Source: a bacterium (GTDB taxonomy: Bacteria; SZUA-182; DTGQ01). Taken from it: a stretch of 64,000 nucleotides of DNA. Below the pieces are notes generated by a model. That model had not been told where the DNA came from. It made no database searches and worked only from the letters and a program-made list of their open reading frames with translations. Location of the stretch: contig JBFLZW010000010.1 of assembly GCA_040755755.1 (NCBI GenBank), forward strand, positions 62,001-126,000, read 5' to 3'. The position numbers were made by a program, and so were the translations under genes. Positions 26,279-35,442 of the stretch are shown here, one piece after another. Positions within the stretch are counted from its first letter, which is position 1; the number at the start of each line of letters is the position of its first letter.

Positions 26279-26989
26279 TTATACTTCCATTTTTTTCCTT
26301 CCGATGATCCCGAGGCCAAGGAGTCCTAATCCGACCAGGAGGATGGTTCCGGGTTCAGGGGTTGGTACAAGCGAGAAATCCAGTGAAGTGAACTGGGCAC
26401 CAGTATGGGTTATCGTCGCTATCATGGTCAGAGAGAAAGGAGAATTTGCAGGAATACCCGCTGGGTTATCTTCCACACCGAAGCTTCCCGTTTGTGCCGG
26501 CAGAGAAGAAATAAGGTGTTGCGTCCCAGCTCCAGTTAAGGGGTCGTAGAGGGCATCGGTATCGTCCCAATAAACGGCTCCTGAAACAGTACCAGGTGTT
26601 GTACCACTGTACTCGATATGAAATCCGCTCAGGCCAGCATTCATAGGTCCAAAGCCATTATCGCTTACGCTGACCTGAATAGTTCCGCCGGATGAAGAAC
26701 TTGTTTCAAATGAGTTGATGTCCATCATCGGTACGTTAGCTGAACCGATACCCGGTTTCGAGCTTCCGGTAGTGACGTTCATTACAAAGGTACCATAGTT
26801 GCCTATATAGGTGACATAGCCAGTGGCGGAATTAGAATCATTTAGGTCACCATCGGCAACCGTTAGAGGGGCATTGGTACCATCCCATAAAGTAACCTGT
26901 AGAGCCTGGGCAGATGACAAAAAGGCTAAACTTATCACGATCGCCAGAGTAATCACTAAGTATTTGTGTGCGTTCAGAATACCTTTCAC
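26279..26989 (-). CDS. PEP-CTERM sorting-signal protein (exosortase substrate)
   Basis: 236-aa secreted protein. It has an N-terminal signal peptide (cleavage after SSAQA) and a Gly/Ser/Thr-rich beta-type middle region. The C-terminus reads PEPGT, then a hydrophobic helix, then GRKKMEV, the classical PEP-CTERM tripartite signal cut by exosortase at the membrane. Start is GTG 26989 with GAGG 8 nt upstream. It stands alone between gaps, with a sigma-54-type promoter upstream. It is the only PEP-CTERM protein in this window. Its role on the surface or in the polymer matrix is unknown. Confidence 0.92.
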   Translation of the reverse strand: MKGILNAHKYLVITLAIVISLAFLSSAQALQVTLWDGTNAPLTVADGDLNDSNSATGYVTYIGNYGTFVMNVTTGSSKPGIGSANVPMMDINSFETSSSSGGTIQVSVSDNGFGPMNAGLSGFHIEYSGTTPGTVSGAVYWDDTDALYDPLTGAGTQHLISSLPAQTGSFGVEDNPAGIPANSPFSLTMIATITHTGAQFTSLDFSLVPTPEPGTILLVGLGLLGLGIIGRKKMEV

Positions 26990-27108
26990 TTTTTTTCCTC
27001 CTCATGTGGTGGTCAGATTGGCCTGCTGTTTCCAGATGAATTCCTGCCAGTAGCTGAATTATCCGTCTGTAGCCGATCTAGATCGTGTGCTTAAGCACTT
27101 CTTATTTT

Positions 27109-27124
27109 TGCAACAACCATGCCA
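27109..27124 (-). promoter_or_regulatory. sigma-54 promoter of the PEP-CTERM gene
   Basis: TGGCATGGTTGTTGCA (minus strand) is a near-perfect -24/-12 element with GG-N10-GC spacing. It lies about 120 bp before the GTG start. PrsR is the expected activator. The remaining 27125-27476 holds no gene I can support and may contain activator sites. Confidence 0.8.
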
Positions 27125-27476
27125 GGGGAATTGTAGGGTTAAGCTCCCGTTTTGAATTCAGTCAAAACCCTTTTTTCCCGTCCTGGTAGCTTTAGCAAAA
27201 ACAGCAGCCGATCCATCCAGGTTAAAAGTGAAGGGCTTCTTTAATGACTTAGAGGGGAAGAATGCTGGATAGCACAATAAAATACTTATTCATCAAATAG
27301 TTAAGAAGATTTAACTTTGCCGGTCAACTGTTTAGATTTCAGACAATGTTTTTTTGAGAACTCTCGCACTTTTGAGAAAAAAGAACCATATATCAAGCAG
27401 TTACAATAAAAATCTTACCTTATCCAATGTCCGGTTTTCAGACACTCGACGGCTTCAACAGCCTGGCTCGCCAAAA

Positions 27477-29750
27477 CTAGAAAACCACTTCATAGAAATT
27501 ACCCTCCCAGGGCCTGAAGTCATCCGAAAACACCCGGCCGCCTCCCCCAAGGACCTTACGAGACCGCAGGTTGATCAATTTCTGTACTGGTTCCCTGAAC
27601 TCCAGGCGAATCTTGACTTCCTTGCCGGTTATATCCTGAATGGTTGATTTTTCAGATACTCTCTGAGGACCTTTTTGTTCCGCCGGATTTTTTACCAGGC
27701 CAAGATAATGCCTGCTGCCGTTTTTCCAGGAGAGACACTCGATCATGTTTGCAGCATTACCCTGTTCAAAAACTTTCACTCTCGGCTTCAGTCCGGCCAT
27801 CTTCATGATACCGGACATTATCTCCCTCCAGGTATCGCCATAGCGTGAGAACCGTTTGCCTGTATCCCAATATTCTATCGGTGAGAGGTTAAGATAAACG
27901 GCATACCCCTTGTCAGCACGATTCCTGATAAGAACCGATGTATTCTGATCAAGCCAATGAAATAAACTTCGTGTATCTTTGACCTCAATCCCTTGAGCCT
28001 GCGGCCCATGACCGATCCCCAGCTCGAAAACCACGATCTCTTTATACCGGGAGGCGCCATCATAGTATGAAAGGCGTTTGAGAAATGGCTGCCGATATTT
28101 TTCGGCATTGATCTCGGTGATTCCCTTACCATTCATATATCCTGCTGATTCCCTCCTCCGGATCCCGAACAGGTCATCGAGCACTCCCTGCTTTTGCCCC
28201 TTGCCGTGCTCATCAAGCACTCCGCACAGATTATCAGCGACCAGGATACCTCCGGCAGCCACAAATTTTCGAAGGGCATTCACTTCGATCCCGGAAAGGC
28301 AAATGGTTTTGGGTAAAATAATTACCTTGAATTTTGAGAGCAGATCAATAACCCCCTCCCGGACATCAAGGTAGCTTATGAAATCATATTGATATCCCAT
28401 ATCTTCCAGGAGCTTGCACCACACCTGGCGAAGTATGCCGCTCGATTGGTTCACGTTATCTATCGAGTCCTTCCGGTTAAACCATGTTCCGCCGTGAACA
28501 ATGGCATCCATTGCCCATCCTGCCTGAATACTGGGATGGCTGTAGTAGATGCCGATAGGGTCCGCTTCAAAGACGGTTTCAGAGCTCAGCAGCGGTTCGC
28601 TTATTTCTCCCTGAATCTCCTGAAAGGTATTCTTATTGGCGAGGATATAGGGTGCGATGTCATACCCCTCACCCCGGAACCATCCCTCCGGCCAGGCGAT
28701 CACCGCTTGATTACCATGAAGCAGATAGTACCAGAGGAACCATGAATCTAACTTTGGATTTTGCGTGGAAAAAAAGGTCTGCATACGGAGCCGCCGGTCA
28801 TTATTCCAAAACGACCGCAGGATTTCATTAGTGCCATGAATATTGTATGCTTCCATCCACTGAACCGCCCGGCTCAGCAGGGCGTAATCGTAACCACCCC
28901 AGGGCCCCGGAGCCTGCCCTCCGACAAAACCTGCCGGGGTATTGGGATCAAGAGTGTTTGCATGGTGCGTAAGGTCGGCCAGCACCGAGGCAAACTGAAA
29001 GTCCATAAAGCTCCTGAAGTCCATCCAGGGTGAAAGATTCCATCGGGAAAGATGCTTGACGGGTAATTTCTTTCGCACCTCTTCAAAACCCTGCGGCAGG
29101 ACCTCGGAAAAACTCCCGAATGAGGTTCCCCACTGGTTATTTAACCTGTCAACATTTCCATATCGGTTCTGCAACCATTTTCTGAACCAGGCGATTGATT
29201 CAGGATGTATGTCCACATCACACGGCGTTACCATACGCCCTAACGAGATCTCATCATCAAAGGCATACGCAAGAACATATCCCTCTTTGGTTGCCATAAT
29301 ATTTTTAGTGATGTGCTGTTTTATCTGCGCAATGGTCTTTGGATCAGCCAAACTGTGAGGCCGGGTGGCTAAACCATGCTTATCGGTAACCGAAGCGATT
29401 CTATTTCCCGTGAGATAGAGAAACCCCTTGTCACCTACATGATCCACATAATAGGGAAGCCGGTTTTCGAGCGAAAACTGAGCAAGTTTTTCTTTCCCTG
29501 ATCCTCTATCGATATGAAATCCGCAAAATCCGGCTTTCCGGTACAGATCAAGATCTTTCATCACCGATGTGCCGTATTGCCAGATTAAGATTCTGAATTG
29601 CTTGTATTCCGGCCGTATCGGAATTGCCGGAACCCGCTGGAATGAGCCGGTAGTCTGGTTCATGGCCAGAAGTAGCGGAGCCTGAGAAAAAATTCCCGGT
29701 AAGATGATCAGAAACAACAACAAAATTAATTTTCTAGAGCTCACTATCAT
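27477..29750 (-). CDS. secreted GH42-like glycoside hydrolase
   Basis: About 757-aa exported protein. After a signal peptide (MIVSSRKLILLLFLIILPG) comes a TIM-barrel domain resembling beta-galactosidases of the GH42 group. The likely acid/base region is YAFDDEISLG near residue 165, and GTNEILRSF lies near 315. Around residues 450-570 is a class-I-glutamine-amidotransferase-like domain (IILPKTICLSGIEVNALRKFVAAGG) like the GH42 trimerisation domain. The C-terminal part is beta-rich. ATG 29750 has AGGA upstream and overlaps the ligase stop by 17 bp, so it is in the EPS operon. Likely trims or remodels the polymer; substrate unknown. Confidence 0.75.
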   Translation of the reverse strand: MIVSSRKLILLLFLIILPGIFSQAPLLLAMNQTTGSFQRVPAIPIRPEYKQFRILIWQYGTSVMKDLDLYRKAGFCGFHIDRGSGKEKLAQFSLENRLPYYVDHVGDKGFLYLTGNRIASVTDKHGLATRPHSLADPKTIAQIKQHITKNIMATKEGYVLAYAFDDEISLGRMVTPCDVDIHPESIAWFRKWLQNRYGNVDRLNNQWGTSFGSFSEVLPQGFEEVRKKLPVKHLSRWNLSPWMDFRSFMDFQFASVLADLTHHANTLDPNTPAGFVGGQAPGPWGGYDYALLSRAVQWMEAYNIHGTNEILRSFWNNDRRLRMQTFFSTQNPKLDSWFLWYYLLHGNQAVIAWPEGWFRGEGYDIAPYILANKNTFQEIQGEISEPLLSSETVFEADPIGIYYSHPSIQAGWAMDAIVHGGTWFNRKDSIDNVNQSSGILRQVWCKLLEDMGYQYDFISYLDVREGVIDLLSKFKVIILPKTICLSGIEVNALRKFVAAGGILVADNLCGVLDEHGKGQKQGVLDDLFGIRRRESAGYMNGKGITEINAEKYRQPFLKRLSYYDGASRYKEIVVFELGIGHGPQAQGIEVKDTRSLFHWLDQNTSVLIRNRADKGYAVYLNLSPIEYWDTGKRFSRYGDTWREIMSGIMKMAGLKPRVKVFEQGNAANMIECLSWKNGSRHYLGLVKNPAEQKGPQRVSEKSTIQDITGKEVKIRLEFREPVQKLINLRSRKVLGGGGRVFSDDFRPWEGNFYEVVF

Positions 29751-31020
29751 ATATTTCCTGTGATGCTTCAGATAATAAGTTTCGGGCAACGTTTTCCAGG
29801 CAGATAGGCAGAGCAAGTAATATCCAGAGTATTTCTTTATAGAGTGTTGTATGAGTCATTCCATAGCCTGTCAAATACACTATAAGTGCTCCTCCCAAAG
29901 CCAATGCATAAAAGGTTATCTCATTCTCCGGCAGGTTTATCGCCATAAGGTGAATCCGCCTCAATTGCAGGAAGGTTTCGGCAATGATAATAAGAAATAG
30001 AATTATTCCTAAGATGCCTGTTTCGCTGTAGCATATGACGTAGGTATTATGAGCATCCATTCCCGGATTGCGAGGGTCATAAGCCGTTACTATTTTTTGA
30101 AAATTCTTGACGCCGATCCCCAAAGGGTGATCTTTGAATATCTGGAGAGATGTCCTCCAGTAATCTGTTCTCGACAGTCTTTCTTCCTGATCATATTCCA
30201 ATTCCTCTGACATTGTCTTCATCCGGGTCATGAAGTTTCCACTTACGAGCGTTACAAAAAGTACAATACCCACTCCGGCAAAGATACAGATTTTTTTACG
30301 GTATTGGGAAGGTGCCCAAAGAAGGATATAGGGAATCACGATGAGAAGGCCTGCAAAAACCCCGCGGGATTGGGTTAAGATGATGGTATCTATAGTAAAA
30401 GCAGTCCCAAGCAGGTAAAGTGATTTCTTCCACCATGTTGAGGCATATAATATTCCAAGACCTAAGAAAAGGGTACCTATAGCCGATACGGCAGCAACAC
30501 CATTTGCCTCGCCGAAATCCACACCTCCAATGAATTCCAGTCTCCCTTTATAATAATAGCCGGCTGAAACTGTATGACCCTCGTAGGACAAAAACAGTGT
30601 GCTTATGATAAATATCCAGACTAACAGATTATAATCGTGGAGGGAATGGACAACCCTGATTAACAGGAAAATAAAGACGAACATTTTGGCCATCTTTACG
30701 ATATATACCCAACTGTCATCCTGTACACCAATGCCAAAAACGAAAGAGCTTAAAAAGATCATTCCAAGAAATAAATAAAGCTCATACTCTCTCCGGGAAA
30801 AAGACCAGTCTAATTCACCTAGGTGTATTATTGCACCGATTACTAAAAACGCCATAGCCATAAAGGATGGTCTCGGCAAATACTGGTTAATGGCCTTTCC
30901 CCACCACATGCCTGGATCCCAGATTAAATAGACGGCAAGATAGCCTAAAATTCCAAAGATTGGCTGCCATAATGCACCAATGAATAAACCCAAGAATAGA
31001 GCAAGTACGAGTAAGAACAC
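29734..31020 (-). CDS. O-antigen-ligase/Wzy-like membrane protein, exosortase-A-associated type
   Basis: 428-aa protein with ten or more membrane helices. A large external loop near residues 270-320 carries the Wzy/WaaL pattern RTDYWRTSLQIFKDHPLGIGVKNF and DAHNTYVICYSETG. It resembles the ligase/polymerase family linked to exosortase A loci and probably polymerises repeat units or attaches glycans in the periplasm. Start is GTG 31020 with GAGG upstream. It lies 21 bp after a glycosyltransferase gene and overlaps the GH42-like gene. Confidence 0.82.
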   Translation of the reverse strand: MFLLVLALFLGLFIGALWQPIFGILGYLAVYLIWDPGMWWGKAINQYLPRPSFMAMAFLVIGAIIHLGELDWSFSRREYELYLFLGMIFLSSFVFGIGVQDDSWVYIVKMAKMFVFIFLLIRVVHSLHDYNLLVWIFIISTLFLSYEGHTVSAGYYYKGRLEFIGGVDFGEANGVAAVSAIGTLFLGLGILYASTWWKKSLYLLGTAFTIDTIILTQSRGVFAGLLIVIPYILLWAPSQYRKKICIFAGVGIVLFVTLVSGNFMTRMKTMSEELEYDQEERLSRTDYWRTSLQIFKDHPLGIGVKNFQKIVTAYDPRNPGMDAHNTYVICYSETGILGIILFLIIIAETFLQLRRIHLMAINLPENEITFYALALGGALIVYLTGYGMTHTTLYKEILWILLALPICLENVARNLLSEASQEIYDSEL

Positions 31021-31041
31021 TGTCTGGCCTCAGTTGGCTGG

Positions 31042-32220
31042 TTACCTGCTCAAGACCATATCGAAAATCGACTTGACTTCATCAGCGACTGTAAACCAGG
31101 TGCGGTTCTTTACATGGGCATGTATCGATTCTCTGTTCCAGGCAGTTTCCAGAGCTGTTTTTAAGCCTTCAGAGAGGGATTGAGGAGTGCTGTCCACCAA
31201 TATTCCAACCGCGGCTGAGGTTATTATTTCAGGAGCACCATAAACTCTGGTTGCAACTACCGGTGTTCCACATGCCAGGGATTCCATAATGACGTTGGCC
31301 CAGCCTTCTCGTGAACTGGCCAGGCAGAAAACATCAGCCGAACTGTACCAAAACTTCAGTTCGTCATTCGCCACCTCGCCCACGAGGGTCACGTGCCGGT
31401 CCAGATGCAGGTCTTTTATCTGTTTTTCCAATGAGGAGCGGTAGTGGCCTTCTCCGATAATATAAAGATGAATTTTCGCATCCCTCTGGATTAACCCTGG
31501 CAGGGTTTCCAGGATAATATGGAATCCTTTGCGTGGGATAAGACTGCCAACCGATACAATGACCTTGTGATCCTGGTTGATGAGAAGCTTTCTTCGGGCT
31601 TCCTCTTTATCTATAGGATAAAAAATATCTATGTCAACTCCATTGGGTATGACACTGATTTTTTTTTCATCAATGCCAAGATCGGTCATCTCCTGCTTTA
31701 AAGCATTACAGACCGAAATGACATGATCTGCCTGATTCAATGTATACCGTATCATGGGTTTAATAGACTTAAAACGGGTAAACTGGTTTATGTCGGAACC
31801 TCTCGCTGATAAAACGAGAGGCCTGTTGATGCACTTGCTGCACAGTAAGGCCGCCAGGCCATCGGGAAAAATGTAATGGCCATCTATAAGGTCAAAGGGA
31901 AAGACCTTAGAGATTTTTTTAATCAGACCAATGGTAGAAAGGTACATGGCAAAACCATGAAAAGGCATGCTTATTTTCGGGACAAGGGGATAGCGGGGGT
32001 GAAAAACTTCGATGTTGTTCATGAGCTCGTACTTTTTAATCTGGGAGTATTGATATTTTTTGCCGAAAACAGGCAGGGGAGGGCAGTAGGGGATCGGAGC
32101 GACGACTTTAATTTCGCAGTTCCTGAGCTGGGCAAAGTGGAACATGCGCTTTTTTATGAATATATTGTTGTTCGGCTGGTGATGGTTTGGGAAAAGGGTA
32201 GTATAAACAAGGACTTTCAT
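31042..32220 (-). CDS. GT4-family glycosyltransferase
   Basis: 392-aa cytoplasmic GT-B transferase for repeat-unit assembly. The N-terminal acceptor domain starts MKVLVYTTLFPNHHQPNNN. The donor domain has VIPNGVDIDIFYP, VSVGSLIPRKGFHIILE near residue 215, and the nucleotide-sugar EX7E segment SREGWANVIMESLACGTPVVAT near 300. It sits six bases after the next GT gene, in the same operon. Sugar specificity cannot be read from the sequence. Confidence 0.87.
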   Translation of the reverse strand: MKVLVYTTLFPNHHQPNNNIFIKKRMFHFAQLRNCEIKVVAPIPYCPPLPVFGKKYQYSQIKKYELMNNIEVFHPRYPLVPKISMPFHGFAMYLSTIGLIKKISKVFPFDLIDGHYIFPDGLAALLCSKCINRPLVLSARGSDINQFTRFKSIKPMIRYTLNQADHVISVCNALKQEMTDLGIDEKKISVIPNGVDIDIFYPIDKEEARRKLLINQDHKVIVSVGSLIPRKGFHIILETLPGLIQRDAKIHLYIIGEGHYRSSLEKQIKDLHLDRHVTLVGEVANDELKFWYSSADVFCLASSREGWANVIMESLACGTPVVATRVYGAPEIITSAAVGILVDSTPQSLSEGLKTALETAWNRESIHAHVKNRTWFTVADEVKSIFDMVLSR

Positions 32221-32226
32221 AGGCGC

Positions 32227-33387
32227 TTATCTTTCATTTGCGAGCACTCTTCGATACAGATTATGATAGGCATTTATCATCTGATCATGCCGGTATTCGG
32301 ATATGCACTTGTGCCTGTTTTTCATGCCAAGGTATGACCGTTTTTCCCTGTTCGTGATCAATTGCTCAAGTGCTGCCTGATACTGTGGTTCATTCTCCCG
32401 GGGAACAATAAAAGCGTGATTTTCCCTATCCACCATGTTCCGGATATCTCCGACATCAGTACTCAATACCGGCAGTCCACTGGCCATTGCTTCCAGAACC
32501 GACACAGGCATCTGCTCGGTTTTTGAAGACAGGGCAAATATGTCCATCATTTGATAGTAGCGGGGAGTATCTTTATGATGCCCGAAAAAATGGATTCTTT
32601 CTTTGATTCCCAGTTCTTCGGCTAAATTCATCAGCCCGTCCTTTTCCGGCCCATCGCCGACGATTATAAGATGCGGTGGAGGGATGAGTGTCTTGATACC
32701 TGCCAGGGACCGGATGAGTAAACCGATATTTTTTTCCTCCCGCAGATGGGCTACTGTGCCAATGATACAGGTTTCATTTCCTATACCCAACTCTTGGCGG
32801 GCTTCATCGGTTTTCCGGAGCGAAAAACGGTTACAATCAACACCGTTCGGAATATAAATGATTTTATCCCGGGGTATCTGCCAGATATTTTCAGCAATCC
32901 CCCGTAAATTAGCCGATGGTACGATCACTCCTGATACATGGCGAAACAGAAAACGCCGAAAGAGGATTCTTCGTTTCTTCTGCGGTACCTCTGCCTCATC
33001 GGGCCGAAAGCCCGCTTCCATATGGATAATCTTATTGAAATTGCATATCTTGGCTGCTAAGATGGCATCGATGGCACCCCAATTGTATGTTAGAACAATG
33101 TCTGGAACCATCGAGTAAATTATCTTCGCCAGTTTGGGAATGGTAAAGAAGGAAGGGCTTTCTTTACGCACAGGAGTTATATAATTTACGGTAACTTTAT
33201 CATCGTGGACAAGATTCTTTGCATCTAATCTTTGGTCCATGGCCATGATGGTATGGTGAAAATATTCAGGAAGGGCATTAATAATCATAGACATTCGTAC
33301 CTGCACCCCGCCTGGTACAAAGGTGGAAAATATATGGAAGAACTTAATTTTCCTATTAATCAACGAATTCACGCATCCATAATTCAA
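32227..33387 (-). CDS. GT4-family glycosyltransferase
   Basis: 386-aa GT-B transferase. Visible parts are FFHIFSTFVPGGVQVRM at the N-terminus, YIPNGVDCNRFS, VGDGPEKDGLMNLAEELG near residue 250, and the EX7E segment EQMPVSVLEAMASGLPVLST near 300. It resembles sugar transferases found in PEP-CTERM loci. The start is uncertain: TTG 33387 overlaps the end of the amidotransferase gene by 32 bp. A TTG at 33363 gives an N-terminus closer to the family. Confidence 0.84.
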   Translation of the reverse strand: MNYGCVNSLINRKIKFFHIFSTFVPGGVQVRMSMIINALPEYFHHTIMAMDQRLDAKNLVHDDKVTVNYITPVRKESPSFFTIPKLAKIIYSMVPDIVLTYNWGAIDAILAAKICNFNKIIHMEAGFRPDEAEVPQKKRRILFRRFLFRHVSGVIVPSANLRGIAENIWQIPRDKIIYIPNGVDCNRFSLRKTDEARQELGIGNETCIIGTVAHLREEKNIGLLIRSLAGIKTLIPPPHLIIVGDGPEKDGLMNLAEELGIKERIHFFGHHKDTPRYYQMMDIFALSSKTEQMPVSVLEAMASGLPVLSTDVGDIRNMVDRENHAFIVPRENEPQYQAALEQLITNREKRSYLGMKNRHKCISEYRHDQMINAYHNLYRRVLANER

Positions 33388-35254
33388 AGGTTACTATTCC
33401 CCATATCAGCCGGTCGCGGTCACCCACACCGCTCATATGTTCTTCGACAATTTTTCGTATAAAAACCGGATTCAATATTCCGCGGCCAATACACTGTTTC
33501 CCCAGAACGATATCAAGGATAAAATCTTTTAACTCCTTGCGCATCCAGAGAGCAGTAGGCTGGCTGAATCCCCGTATTTTTTTATGCAGGCGGATTTCTT
33601 CCGGGATCAAACCCTGGATCGCCTTCCGGTAGATCAGCTTTTTCTCAGCGCTTTGTGGTGTATAACCTGTCAGTTTATATTTAGCCGGGATTCTGAAGGC
33701 CAGTTCTACCAATCTATAATCAATGAAGGGGGTTCTGTTCACCACCCCGTGTGCGGCTGACATCCGTTCATTTTTAAAGAGAAGATCATTAGGCAGATAG
33801 GTCTTGCATGCCCCGTACTGATACAGGTTTATCCCGTCCTTGAATTGTGCGCGCCGCAGGTAAAATTTGCCGGGCTCAAGCTCATCCCAATTTCCCACAA
33901 GCCGCTGATATTCTCCGGTGAGGAGCTGGCGTCTGGTTTCACGGTCGAATGCAGGCAGCCAGGTCAACATCCGGTCGATGGGCGACATGCAAACCCTTTG
34001 ACACAAGCGCCTGAAAGCGGCTACTTTCCCTGTCCTGTTGATCTGCAGCGAACCTGCCCAAGGACCAAATATTACGGTGCGGAACAATTTGGGGATTCTC
34101 TCGAACAGTTCGACAAGATTTTCTCCCACAACACCGCCGCCGCCACAAAAAATTTCGTCAGCAGCTTCACCATCAAAAACAGTTTCCAAACCAGCAGATT
34201 TAACCTGTTCCATACAAAGGTATGTGCCCATGGCCGAAGCGTTATTGATAGGATAGTCGCTGTTCCTTATTACTTTCTGAAGAAGATCAGCAGCCATTTC
34301 AGCCCGTAAGGTTGCCTTGTTCTTCAGAAGGTTGTATCGGCTCAGCATAATTTCCTGCAAAGAAGAATCGTCAAACGATTCTTCTTCAAATCCGATGGAA
34401 AATGTCTGGAGTTTTTTATCTGGTGCGGCCTGAGCAAGGACGGAGGAAATGAGACTGGAATCGACACCTCCGCTGAGTATCGCTCCAAACGGCTTTTCTC
34501 CTATCATCCTTATCTTGATGGCATTGAGCGCAAGCTCTCGTATTTGATCCTGAAAATCTCCCTCACTGGTAGAATAATCCTCGACAATAGTATTGAGGCT
34601 CCAGTACTCATGTTCTCTGCACGAGCCGTTTTCCCAGATAACGGCATAGCCGGGACGTACACTCTTGATTTCCTCGAACATGGTATAGGGATGAGGAACA
34701 CAGGTGCCGGCGAAATATAGATCCACTGCCTGGAGAGATAGCTTGCGTCCTATAATACCAGTACCCAGGAGAGCTCGAATCGTGGTCGCGAATATAAATT
34801 TCGAGTCTTTTTCACTGTAGAAGACAGAGCGGGAACCAAGGTGGTCACGGATCAGGAGAAGACGTCTGCGGTGTGCATCATACAGGGCTATGGTAAAAAT
34901 TCCATTCAGCTCAGCAGCAAAACTGTCACCGCGCTCTTCATAAAGATGGGGAATGATTTCCGTATCCGATTCTCTTGACAGCTTATGGTCTCTGCCCAGG
35001 AGCCAGGACCCTATTTCCTGGTGGTTGTAGATCTCTCCGTCACAGACAGCAATCACTTCACCTGTTTCGTTGGTAACAGGCTGAGTACTATCACCAACGG
35101 TCCTCTGAATACTGGCTCCCAGACCGATGGTATCTTCCCCATATATGCCTGTACCGTCCGGCCCTCGAAAAGACATGGCCGCAAGCATACTTGCAAGTAT
35201 CTGGCGAATGCTATCTTTCGATTGGTCAGCGATTATTCCACAAATAGCGCTCAT
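33356..35254 (-). CDS. AsnB-type glutamine amidotransferase (paralogue 1, Cys at residue 5)
   Basis: About 632-aa asparagine-synthetase-like protein. The N-terminal glutaminase domain reads MSAICGIIADQ, with FRGPDGTGIY and CDGEIYNH. The C-terminal ATP-pyrophosphatase domain has LSGGVDSSLISS near residue 265. In normal AsnB the nucleophile Cys directly follows the start Met; here it is residue 5. Activity therefore needs N-terminal processing, or the enzyme uses ammonia. In EPS loci such proteins probably amidate sugar carboxylates. It is the first gene of the operon running to the GH42-like gene. Confidence 0.85.
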   Translation of the reverse strand: MSAICGIIADQSKDSIRQILASMLAAMSFRGPDGTGIYGEDTIGLGASIQRTVGDSTQPVTNETGEVIAVCDGEIYNHQEIGSWLLGRDHKLSRESDTEIIPHLYEERGDSFAAELNGIFTIALYDAHRRRLLLIRDHLGSRSVFYSEKDSKFIFATTIRALLGTGIIGRKLSLQAVDLYFAGTCVPHPYTMFEEIKSVRPGYAVIWENGSCREHEYWSLNTIVEDYSTSEGDFQDQIRELALNAIKIRMIGEKPFGAILSGGVDSSLISSVLAQAAPDKKLQTFSIGFEEESFDDSSLQEIMLSRYNLLKNKATLRAEMAADLLQKVIRNSDYPINNASAMGTYLCMEQVKSAGLETVFDGEAADEIFCGGGGVVGENLVELFERIPKLFRTVIFGPWAGSLQINRTGKVAAFRRLCQRVCMSPIDRMLTWLPAFDRETRRQLLTGEYQRLVGNWDELEPGKFYLRRAQFKDGINLYQYGACKTYLPNDLLFKNERMSAAHGVVNRTPFIDYRLVELAFRIPAKYKLTGYTPQSAEKKLIYRKAIQGLIPEEIRLHKKIRGFSQPTALWMRKELKDFILDIVLGKQCIGRGILNPVFIRKIVEEHMSGVGDRDRLIWGIVTFELWMREFVD

Positions 35255-35334
35255 AGTTGATCTCACTTTGTAAAAAGGGTGTTGGGGGTAGAGGGTAGCG
35301 CGGGCAAAAGGCCCCGTTGATTACCGAGATGGGA

Positions 35335-35404
35335 GAATTCAGAAATCACAGGAGCCACGAGAGGGTGGTTCCCTCTGAGCACTGGCTCCCGGATTTTTGA
35401 ATTC
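35335..35404. repeat. 70-bp imperfect palindrome (terminator or miniature element)
   Basis: It begins and ends in GAATTC. AGGAGCCA pairs with TGGCTCCC and GAGAGGG with CCCTCTG. It lies between two same-strand genes: just after the M64 gene stop (35443) and before paralogue 1. It may terminate the M64 transcript; no strong T-tract. Confidence 0.5.
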
Positions 35405-35442
35405 TTTTGATAGCAGATTCCTCTGTAATAGGATTGAATTAA

